DNA of 64,000 nt from Candidatus Microsaccharimonas sossegonensis (GTDB taxonomy: Bacteria > Patescibacteriota > Saccharimonadia > Saccharimonadales > Saccharimonadaceae), in assembly GCA_004100325.1 (NCBI GenBank), contig SCKX01000001.1, forward strand, positions 541,453 to 605,452, written 5' to 3'. Below, one piece after another: positions 16,348 through 23,547 of this stretch. Below the pieces are notes generated by a model. That model did not search any database and was not told where the DNA came from. It worked only from the letters and a program-made list of their open reading frames with translations. A program made the translations under genes and the position numbers. How positions within the stretch are numbered: position 1 is the first letter of the stretch; every line of letters begins with the position of its first letter.

Positions 16348-16931
16348 TGTCGCTACGTAATAAAGAAATTCTCGAAGCTCTCGAGCAAAAGAAGCAACCA
16401 GTTTTAAGTTTTGAAGTCGATAATGCGCGTATGTCACTAGCCCGTTATATTGTCGAACGTGACGGACTTACCGGTCAGATGCGAGAAGCCTATGAGCAAA
16501 CATCTGAGACATGGCATGATAACGCTGCGGCAGATAGTATTAATAGCGCTGCTGGCATTTTAGCTGAGGCCGCAAAACGCGCGATTACAATTATGAAAGA
16601 CTCAGTTGTCTTTAGCGAAGAGTTTGAGCTCGAGGATGGTGTGACCCTCGGAAGCATTATATCGATGCGTTATGGCCAATCGGAACCTGAGAATTATTTT
16701 TTTACAGGAGTAACACGTGAACTTCCTGATGAGCTAATCCAGCAACTTCACGATCAAGGTCATGATGAGTTCGGCATTTTTACGATAAGCAGCCCAATGG
16801 GGCAGGTGCTGCTAGGTAAGAAAATTGGTGAAAAGATTCCTTTTCAAACGCCTCGTGGTACTACAGTTGAATTGACAATTGACGAAATCAATCCATTACG
16901 ACTTCCTGCGTCTCAAAAAATTCAAAATTAA
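16347..16931 (+). CDS. GreA/GreB C-terminal-like domain protein
   Basis: 194 residues. An N-terminal helical part (ALEQKKQPVLSFEVDNARMSLARYI...TWHDNAAADSINSA) precedes a C-terminal FKBP-like Gre domain (FELEDGVTLGSIISMRYG...ISSPMGQVLLGKKIGEKIPFQTPRGTTVELTIDEI), where SPMGxxLLGKKxGE is the usual Gre signature. It could modulate RNA polymerase like Rnk or GreA, but the N-terminal coiled coil of true GreA is not evident. The ATG overlaps the upstream methyltransferase stop, so it was probably co-translated. A terminator follows. Confidence 0.75.
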   Translation: MSLRNKEILEALEQKKQPVLSFEVDNARMSLARYIVERDGLTGQMREAYEQTSETWHDNAAADSINSAAGILAEAAKRAITIMKDSVVFSEEFELEDGVTLGSIISMRYGQSEPENYFFTGVTRELPDELIQQLHDQGHDEFGIFTISSPMGQVLLGKKIGEKIPFQTPRGTTVELTIDEINPLRLPASQKIQN

Positions 16932-16948
16932 GATATTCAAAAAAAATA

Positions 16949-16980
16949 AATACGCCCACTAGACGGTGGGCGTATTTTGA
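16949..16980. terminator. Bidirectional terminator
   Basis: AATACGCCCAC/GTGGGCGTATT 11-bp stem, A-rich upstream and T-rich downstream, between convergent genes ending at 16931 and 16992. Confidence 0.85.
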
Positions 16981-16991
16981 TAACGATAGAA

Positions 16992-18248
16992 TTAGCGGCG
17001 ATTTTGGGTCTGCGTAGGAACGAAAGTGAATGCTTTTCCACTTGCGCCACCACGACCAGTACGACCGATACGGTGCACGTAATCTTCGTAAGTTGCCGGT
17101 TGGTCAAAGTTAATCACGTGGCTGACGTTAGGTATATCAAGTCCGCGGGCAGCAACGTCGGTTGCCACCATGATATTGACTTTGTTGTCCTTAAACGACT
17201 TCAGTGCGCGTTGCCTCTGTGACTGTGATTTGTTACCGTGGATGGCAACAGAGCTAAAGCCGTTATGCTCAAGGTGATCAGAAAGACGTTGGACGCCGAA
17301 CTTTGTTTCACCAAAGACGAGCACTTTATCAAAATCTTCACCCGCTAGCATCGTGACGAGTGTCTCAAGTTTGTGATCTTTGTCGCGGGCTTCAACGATG
17401 TCTTGTTCAACATGTTCACTGGTATCAGCCGTCCGAACAGACACTTCTACGGGGTTGTTAAGGAACGTATTTACCAGTGCTTGAATGGTCGGGGTAATTG
17501 TTGCGCTAAAGAAAAGTGTTTGACGATCACGTGGGGTTTGATCGACGATCTCACGAATGTCGTTAATGAATCCCATGTCGAGCATACGGTCAGCTTCGTC
17601 GAGGACAAGGTAAGACACGCTATCTAGCTTGAGTTCACTTCGCTTCATAAGGTCCTTCAGACGACCAGGTGTACCAATAATAACGTGTGGTCGGCGACGA
17701 AGATCACGGATCTGACGGTCGATGTTCATACCACCGACACAAAGTGCCGAGTAAAGACGCATGCCACGTGAAAATTCACGGAATTGTTCGTCGATTTGCA
17801 CGGCGAGTTCACGCGTTGGCGCCATGATGAGGACAGAGTAAAACATCTGTCCGCTCAATTTATTTTTTGCATGTATTTTTTCGATAATCGGAAGAATAAA
17901 AGCTGCTGTCTTCCCAGTACCGGTGTTCGCAAGTCCGATGACGTCTTTTCCTTCAAGGATTAGTGGGATGGCTTGGTCTTGGATGGCGCTCGGGATTTTG
18001 TAGCCCTTTTCAATAATGTTATGTTGTACATCTGGGCTAAAAGCAAAGTCTTTGAACGCATGCTTTGATTCGTACACCACCTCTTCAGCTTGTGAAACTG
18101 CTTTGTTGATGAACTTACTTGGGTGAATATATGCGCCACGTCGGACGCCATTACCACTACCCCGTCGTTGATGAGAGCCGCCAAATGAACGGTGACCCGG
18201 ACGTGCGCCACGAGGTTTGGCAGATGAGCGATGTTGGCCATAAGGCAT
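16992..18248 (-). CDS. DEAD-box ATP-dependent RNA helicase
   Basis: 418 residues. A basic Gly/Arg/Ser-rich N-terminus (SSAKPRGARPGHRSFGGSHQRR) precedes the helicase core: ANTGTGKTAAF (motif I), PTRELAVQ, TPGRLKDL, VLDEADRMLD (motif II), FFSATITP (motif III), VATDVAARGLDIP and HRIGRTGRGG (motif VI). The ATG at 18248 has AAAGGGAAC upstream and replaces the track start. A TAGACA-17-TATGAT promoter about 170 bp upstream implies a leader of about 160 nt, as seen for cold-induced helicases. Roles may include ribosome assembly or mRNA remodelling. Confidence 0.92.
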   Translation of the reverse strand: MPYGQHRSSAKPRGARPGHRSFGGSHQRRGSGNGVRRGAYIHPSKFINKAVSQAEEVVYESKHAFKDFAFSPDVQHNIIEKGYKIPSAIQDQAIPLILEGKDVIGLANTGTGKTAAFILPIIEKIHAKNKLSGQMFYSVLIMAPTRELAVQIDEQFREFSRGMRLYSALCVGGMNIDRQIRDLRRRPHVIIGTPGRLKDLMKRSELKLDSVSYLVLDEADRMLDMGFINDIREIVDQTPRDRQTLFFSATITPTIQALVNTFLNNPVEVSVRTADTSEHVEQDIVEARDKDHKLETLVTMLAGEDFDKVLVFGETKFGVQRLSDHLEHNGFSSVAIHGNKSQSQRQRALKSFKDNKVNIMVATDVAARGLDIPNVSHVINFDQPATYEDYVHRIGRTGRGGASGKAFTFVPTQTQNRR

Positions 18249-18415
18249 AAGTATAGTTCCCTTTCTGGGATAAGTAGTATGTACACAGACGAACAGCGAG
18301 AACCATCGATTACATCGATTTCTCACTAGGTAAAGTCTTTTTGCCTTAAGTCATTTGTGCTTACTTTTGGCGTACTAACCGTGAGAGGCGGTATCCATTC
18401 GGATGCGATAGGTTA

Positions 18416-18444
18416 ATCATAGCACAAGCTAGTTTATTTGTCTA
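18416..18444 (-). promoter_or_regulatory. Promoter of the DEAD-box helicase with long leader
   Basis: Minus strand TAGACA (18439-18444) and TATGAT (18416-18421), 17-bp spacing. It leaves an untranslated leader of about 160 nt before 18248. Confidence 0.6.
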
Positions 18445-18501
18445 GGGATGAACTCAGATTGATAATGACGCTTTTAGCATGACACGATTGGTCCTAAACA
18501 T

Positions 18502-19365
18502 TTAAAGAACACTGATAATAAGACTCAGAGTGACGACCGCCCCAACACCATAATTGAGCCATATAAATCGACGCCAGCCTTGATTGGCGTTGGCTGACGT
18601 CTTATCCGTCACTTTTAGATATGCCGCAGCATTTGCGACGTAAGCAAGTCCAGCCAGTGCGATAATCAGCGCAGCACCACCTTGCACCGCGACGACGACC
18701 ACCGAAAGGAGGTATAGTATTGTGCTTAGCCACACTGTTGCTCGGGCGCCTATCATGGTGGCGATAGACTGGAGCTTACCTCTTCGATCTGGTATGACAT
18801 CCTGGACCGCTCCAAAAGCATGACTGGCGATGCCCCATAAAAATAACGCCAGTGCAAACGGCCAAGCCTTCGGTTGAAAGCCAGTGATAGCAACCGCAAA
18901 GACCATCGGGCCAACAAAGTGAATGCTGCTGGTGATAGAATCGAGAAAAGCAATTTCTTTGAATCGTAGTCCCTTAACGCTATAGGCAATCACAAAAAAG
19001 ATAAGCGCCGCAAAAATAGCAGCGGCTTGGATCGGCGTCAGTAGAATAAGCGCAATACTAAACGGGGCGGCAGTAATCACCGATGTCCATAAGATTGTCG
19101 GATGAAACTTTTTTGTTTCAGCGGCACCTTCAAGGCTGTTTTTACGAGAGTTACGAATATCAGATTCGTAGTCATAGACGTCATTAATACCGTACATAAG
19201 TAAATTGTATGGTATCAAGAAAAACAGCGTGCCAATAAAAAATAATCCATCTAATTTTCCACCGAGAATGATATATGTTGCAGCAAATGGATAGGCAGTA
19301 TTGACCCATGAAATCGGTCGTGAGACTTTGAATAATCTCATCAGGCTACTTGTGACGGTGCTCAT
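18502..19365 (-). CDS. crtEb: Lycopene elongase, UbiA-type prenyltransferase
   Basis: Integral membrane prenyltransferase of 287 residues with about eight hydrophobic helices. NDVYDYESDIRNSRK (NDxxDxxxD, about residues 61-75) binds the prenyl diphosphate through magnesium; DVIPDRRGKLQSIAT is the second Asp-rich loop. In Corynebacterium and Micrococcus the homologous enzyme adds two C5 units to lycopene to make C50 flavuxanthin. Last gene of the carotenoid operon, overlapping crtYf by 20 bp. The operon context favours lycopene elongase over a quinone or chlorophyll UbiA enzyme. Confidence 0.85.
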   Translation of the reverse strand: MSTVTSSLMRLFKVSRPISWVNTAYPFAATYIILGGKLDGLFFIGTLFFLIPYNLLMYGINDVYDYESDIRNSRKNSLEGAAETKKFHPTILWTSVITAAPFSIALILLTPIQAAAIFAALIFFVIAYSVKGLRFKEIAFLDSITSSIHFVGPMVFAVAITGFQPKAWPFALALFLWGIASHAFGAVQDVIPDRRGKLQSIATMIGARATVWLSTILYLLSVVVVAVQGGAALIIALAGLAYVANAAAYLKVTDKTSANANQGWRRFIWLNYGVGAVVTLSLIISVL

Positions 19366-19645
19366 TCTTTTCTCCTAGACGGTTCCACACAAGCGGGACG
19401 ATACAGGCGGCATATAGTGCGTAAAAAAAATCTTCAATTGGTGCACCGAAAAATGTGAGTCCCAGAATTTTTGATGGTGCGTACTGAAAAAACTGCAGAT
19501 AAATCATGAGCGGATCAAAAATCGCCGTTAAAATAAGAAGTCCAGCTAGCGTTAGCCACCATGCTTTTGGTATTTTCTTAATTTTTTTTGGCAAGAACAT
19601 GATGAGGGTTATGAAAAAAATGATATTTAAGACTAAATAGGTCAT
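19346..19645 (-). CDS. crtYf: C50 carotenoid cyclase subunit (CrtYf-like)
   Basis: 99-residue lycopene cyclase domain protein with three hydrophobic helices. FGAPIEDFFYALYAA carries the conserved PxE(E/D)xxF catalytic signature of heterodimeric CrtYc/d or CrtYe/f cyclases. Works with the CrtYe subunit to close the end rings of the C50 acyclic precursor. It overlaps crtYe by four bases (ATGA) and crtEb by 20, indicating translational coupling. Assignment as the f rather than the e subunit follows gene order only. Confidence 0.82.
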   Translation of the reverse strand: MTYLVLNIIFFITLIMFLPKKIKKIPKAWWLTLAGLLILTAIFDPLMIYLQFFQYAPSKILGLTFFGAPIEDFFYALYAACIVPLVWNRLGEKNEHRHK

Positions 19646-19953
19646 TCTGCCCGCCTCGTCTTTACAAATCGGTAGATAAGTAGCGCCGTGTAACTAAGCA
19701 CAAATAGAAAGAATAGTTCTTCAACCGGAAATTCCGGTACGATACTAAATGGCAGCATATACGGTGAATCACCACGCGAGAAAATACCCAACCGAATACC
19801 AAACAGATCCCAAACACTAAAGAGCCAGGTGGTGATAGCAAGAGTCAGGGCGCTTCGCCGGGCATCGTAAAAAAATGCTAACTTGTATTTTCGATCGAGA
19901 ATAAAGAGGCACAAAATGACAAAAAGTAAGCTGGTAAGATACAACCACGGCAT
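19642..19953 (-). CDS. crtYe: C50 carotenoid cyclase subunit (CrtYe-like)
   Basis: 103-residue membrane protein with three helices and VPEFPVEELFFLFVLSY, the PxEExxF signature of the small lycopene cyclase family. DARRSALTLAITTWLFSVWDLFGIRLGIF is also typical. Partner of the 99-residue protein encoded immediately downstream. The ATG overlaps the crtI stop codon. Ring type (epsilon, beta or gamma) cannot be read from sequence alone. Confidence 0.82.
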   Translation of the reverse strand: MPWLYLTSLLFVILCLFILDRKYKLAFFYDARRSALTLAITTWLFSVWDLFGIRLGIFSRGDSPYMLPFSIVPEFPVEELFFLFVLSYTALLIYRFVKTRRAE

Positions 19954-21467
19954 TACCGAGCCTTTTCTACTTTCTGGATTGGTCCGCCTGTTTTTATGTT
20001 CATAATTCTTTTATACACTAGTTCAGCGCTAATGAGGCACATAGGCAAACCAATGCCGGGTACGGTTGAGGCACCAACGTAATATAAGTTTTGTAGTTTT
20101 TTACTTTTATTGGGAATGCGCCACATCGCGCTTTGTTTTAAAAGGTGTGACATGCCCAGGGCAGTTCCCTGCCAAGAATTAAATGTCCGCATAAAATCAC
20201 TCGGTCCGAATGTTTCGAGTGTGATAATACGCTTTTTTAAATCTGGCACAGCAATGCTTGTAGCAATTTGTTCGATGAATCGATCAGCCAGTTTTCTTTC
20301 ACCAACTTTGCTGATATGAACACCAGTGGGTAACGGGACAAGGACAAAAAGATTTTCATGTCCTTTTGGCGCGGTAGTAGGATCGGTTGCGGTTGTTCGG
20401 CTGACGTAGAGTGAAGCGGAATCAGGGATGGTCTTCGTGTCGTACATCGCTTTGAAGTTTTCTTTCCATTTTTCAACGAAAAATAAGTTATGGTGCCTAA
20501 GTTGGGGCAAATTGCCTTTGACGCCGATATATAGAAGCAGCGCCGAAATACCCGCCTCTTTCTTGCGCCAGAAACTTTCCGGATAACTACGGGCTGGTTG
20601 GTGTAATAATTTTGTTTCTGTATGATGCAAGTCGGCATTTGAAATAATAATGTCGGCTGCAATATGTTTTTTGTTGACAACGACCGCCGTCGCCACTTTT
20701 TTATCATGGATGATTGCCGTGACATCACTATTCAGGTGATAGTGCACACCAAGTGTTTTGCCGATATCGACCAGGATTGTTATGAGTGAATACATACCTC
20801 TGGCGGGGTAATAAACACCTTCTTTAAAATCAATCGCACTCATTAGGCTGTACGTCGCCGGGGCTTTAAAGGGTGATGTCCCCAGGAACACCATCGGGTA
20901 TTCAAGGATTTGTTGGAGTGGTTTGCTGGTCACAAATTTTTTGACATGTGAGTGGATCGAAGTGAGTAATAATTTTGTTAAACGACCAGTTGATGCCACT
21001 ACTTCCCTATGTAAAAAATCTTTGCTATTTGAAAAGTTTGTATAAAGAAAGCGGCGCATCGCTAGCTGATAAATTTCATCACCTTCTTTGACGTATGCCT
21101 TTAGTTTCGCGCCGGCTCCTTTTTCGATTGCCTCGAACTGCCCCATATCTTTTTCAAGGTCACCGTTTATGGTGATCGGCTGGTGGTTTTCAAAAAATAC
21201 CTTGTAAGCCGGCGTGAGTTTTTTAATTGCCAGTTCTTTATTAACGTCAAGAGCAAACAACTGAAAATACTGCTTGAACACTTCAGGCATAAGATACCAA
21301 GACGGACCAGTATCGAACGTGAAGCCTTTTTGTGTGCGCTGACCGGCTCGTCCGCCTAGTTGATCGTTTTTTTCGTACACGTGAACATCGAAGCCGGCTT
21401 TTTGAAGCATATTTGCCGCCGCTAAGCCCCCTATGCCAGCCCCGATAATTACAACTTTCTTAGTCAC
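19953..21467 (-). CDS. crtI: Phytoene desaturase
   Basis: FAD-dependent desaturase converting phytoene to lycopene. 504 residues; N-terminal dinucleotide-binding motif VVIIGAGIGGLAAANMLQKAG and RAGQRTQKGFTFDTGPSWYLMP; C-terminal bacterial-type phytoene dehydrogenase signature YYVGASTVPGIGLPMCLISAELV. The start is a GTG at 21467 preceded by AGGGAAA; it overlaps the crtB stop by 8 bp. Length fits CrtI (about 490-510). Confidence 0.95.
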   Translation of the reverse strand: MTKKVVIIGAGIGGLAAANMLQKAGFDVHVYEKNDQLGGRAGQRTQKGFTFDTGPSWYLMPEVFKQYFQLFALDVNKELAIKKLTPAYKVFFENHQPITINGDLEKDMGQFEAIEKGAGAKLKAYVKEGDEIYQLAMRRFLYTNFSNSKDFLHREVVASTGRLTKLLLTSIHSHVKKFVTSKPLQQILEYPMVFLGTSPFKAPATYSLMSAIDFKEGVYYPARGMYSLITILVDIGKTLGVHYHLNSDVTAIIHDKKVATAVVVNKKHIAADIIISNADLHHTETKLLHQPARSYPESFWRKKEAGISALLLYIGVKGNLPQLRHHNLFFVEKWKENFKAMYDTKTIPDSASLYVSRTTATDPTTAPKGHENLFVLVPLPTGVHISKVGERKLADRFIEQIATSIAVPDLKKRIITLETFGPSDFMRTFNSWQGTALGMSHLLKQSAMWRIPNKSKKLQNLYYVGASTVPGIGLPMCLISAELVYKRIMNIKTGGPIQKVEKAR

Positions 21468-22284
21468 TTTCCCTGCCTAACGAATTTCTTAGAAATAACG
21501 CTGCTTTTTTCAGGTCGTTTACTCGAAGGCGGTTTTGTTTCAATGAAGCAGACGACGTTTGTTTTATTATTTTTAATAATTCTCTGTAATACTGGTAACT
21601 AAGCTGAACGGCTTTACGAGATGATGATGGTAGTTTTGCTATCGCCTTTGCTGCCAGGGCAAGGTCATGTTCAATGTCTTTTTCGATAGTATTTTTGGCA
21701 TCTTTATCAAAAGTTTCGAAGGAGCCAATCGGAAAATACCAGCGCCCGAGTCCCTTAGCATCGGCGGCGATATCGCGAAGAAAGTTGATCTTCTGATAGG
21801 CTGCGCCCAGATGTTTTGCACCAGTTTTAAGTGAATCGTACAACGATGTGTGATTAGTAAAGATCTTTAGGCACATCAGTCCCACGACTTCGGCAGACCC
21901 GTAAATATATGTTTCGTAACGTTTTTGGTCGAAATGCTGTGGAACGAGGTCCATGCGCATGCTTTCGAAAAATGGCGTGATGAGAGTGTTATCAATTGCG
22001 AATTGACGAGCGGTTGAGGCAAAAGCATGAATAATCGGGTTGGTGCTGTAGCCGGATCGCAGTGTCTGTTTTATTTCGGCTTCCAGATTATTAAGTAAAT
22101 CCCGCTGGTTTGCTCCTTTATAGGTGTCAACGATTTCGTCAGCGATCCGGACAAATCCGTAAATTGCGTAGATATGCGGACGCAGGGAGGCTGCAAACAA
22201 GCGAATGCTCAGTCCGAATGAAGTGGAATAGGTCGTAGTGATAAGCTTACTGGCTTTGTAGCTTGCAGCGGTGTAGCGGTCCAT
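21460..22284 (-). CDS. crtB: Phytoene synthase
   Basis: Condenses two GGPP to phytoene. 274 residues from the ATG at 22284, which overlaps the crtE stop (TAATG). The two Asp-rich motifs are visible: RIADEIVDTY (about residue 48) and QKINFLRDIAADAKGLGRWYFP, the classic squalene/phytoene synthase signature. The seven extra residues in the track ORF lie inside crtE and are not needed. Confidence 0.95.
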   Translation of the reverse strand: MDRYTAASYKASKLITTTYSTSFGLSIRLFAASLRPHIYAIYGFVRIADEIVDTYKGANQRDLLNNLEAEIKQTLRSGYSTNPIIHAFASTARQFAIDNTLITPFFESMRMDLVPQHFDQKRYETYIYGSAEVVGLMCLKIFTNHTSLYDSLKTGAKHLGAAYQKINFLRDIAADAKGLGRWYFPIGSFETFDKDAKNTIEKDIEHDLALAAKAIAKLPSSSRKAVQLSYQYYRELLKIIKQTSSASLKQNRLRVNDLKKAALFLRNSLGRESD

Positions 22285-23372
22285 TATGTGTCTCGTTTCA
22301 CGCACAAATCAATCAGTTGCCCAAAAGCTTCACGATGCTTTATGTCGATATCGAGCGATTGCAGCAAGCTATGGCAGTATTCCTGATAGTCGATAATACA
22401 TTTTTCAATGGCTTCTTTGGCTCCACTTTCGGCTAAGAGCGTCTTGACGCGGTCGATATCATCTGTCGAGGCATCGCGGCGGCCAAACAGCGTATTGAAC
22501 TCCATTAGCTGCGTTTCAGTCGCGCTGGTTCGAAATGCTTCGATCAGCAGGGTTTGCTTACCTTCCGTTATATCGCTATCGACGCTTTTACCTGTTTTCG
22601 AGGCATTGCCGAAGACGCCCAGTACATCGTCGCGCAATTGATAAGCAATTCCCAGCTGTTCACCAAGTTTTCTAAGAATGTTGCGCTGGATAGGACTTGC
22701 TTCTGCCAGCGTTGCTCCTATAAGTAGCGGGCTGATGAATGAATAGCTGGCTGTTTTAAGGCTGGCAATCACTAACGGATCAGTAGAGCCGAAGCCTCTA
22801 AAGGGAGTTTCTGTGTCAAGGAGTTCTCCACCGACAACCTGAAAAATAGCGTGTGAAAGTAAACGCTGGATTTTTATAATGAGCGTTGGTTCAATATCTG
22901 CCTTGGCAATTACATGGTAGGCCTCTGAAATAAGTAAGTCACCCGCAAGGAGAGCAGCACTTTCCGCGTAGTGACGGCGAACTACGGTATCGTCAATCAA
23001 TTCTTCGTAGTGGTCTACGTACTGTTGGGTCATATTTTTTACCCCATAGCGCATGACGTCGCGATCAATAATATCGTCATGGATGAGCATAGCAAGGTGC
23101 AGTAACTCCTGCGACGCTGCGGCCGGTAACATGCGCTGCAGCGAGAGGCCGCCGAATGCCTCATACGTCAGTAGTGTCATATAAGAGCGCAGTCGTTTGC
23201 CGCCAGCACTGTATAAATAATGAATATCTTGCCACATCGTTTCGTAGTGCGGATTAACACGGCGTGCGTTTTCGGTCAGTTGCCGTAAGAGTGGTGCAAT
23301 AAAAGCGTCAACCATAGCCTTTGAATCGACTGGGGCTAACGCTTTTTGCGTCGAAATGCCAGTGTGCTTCAT
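22284..23372 (-). CDS. crtE: Geranylgeranyl diphosphate synthase
   Basis: Trans-prenyl diphosphate synthase, 362 residues, supplying GGPP to crtB. GGKRLRSYM, the first Asp-rich motif LIHDDIIDRD, GDLLISEAY, and the second motif QLRDDVLGVFG. The DDxxG form of the second motif is typical of actinobacterial IdsA/CrtE enzymes. I start at 23372 (MKHTGISTQKAL) with AGGGGAC just upstream; the longer track start runs through a terminator. First gene of the carotenoid operon. Confidence 0.92.
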   Translation of the reverse strand: MKHTGISTQKALAPVDSKAMVDAFIAPLLRQLTENARRVNPHYETMWQDIHYLYSAGGKRLRSYMTLLTYEAFGGLSLQRMLPAAASQELLHLAMLIHDDIIDRDVMRYGVKNMTQQYVDHYEELIDDTVVRRHYAESAALLAGDLLISEAYHVIAKADIEPTLIIKIQRLLSHAIFQVVGGELLDTETPFRGFGSTDPLVIASLKTASYSFISPLLIGATLAEASPIQRNILRKLGEQLGIAYQLRDDVLGVFGNASKTGKSVDSDITEGKQTLLIEAFRTSATETQLMEFNTLFGRRDASTDDIDRVKTLLAESGAKEAIEKCIIDYQEYCHSLLQSLDIDIKHREAFGQLIDLCVKRDT

Positions 23373-23424
23373 GTCCCCTACTATAGCATAATGGGGTTCC
23401 TCTCTTGCCATTAAACAATGAAGA

Positions 23425-23467
23425 AGGGGCCCCCTTTCGGGGACCCCTCTTGTCTTCACGAGACAAG
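23425..23467 (-). terminator. Tandem hairpins ending the surface-protein transcript
   Basis: AGGGGCCCCC/GGGGACCCCT (one mismatch, loop TTTC) at 23425-23448 and CTTGTCT/AGACAAG at 23449-23467. On the minus strand they lie between the surface-protein gene and crtE and are followed by TTCTTCATTGTTT. Confidence 0.6.
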
Positions 23468-23547
23468 CAACCATCTTTTTAGGGACGGGACGCCAGGGAT
23501 GGCGGATTTTTGATCAAGTATCTGCTTGATCAGCCAGGTTCGTTGAC

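Noticed and set aside
23515-23545. TGATCAAG/CTTGATCA inverted repeat as terminator of the surface gene
   Set aside because: The T-run is on the wrong side for the minus strand; the GC-rich hairpins at 23425-23467 fit better.
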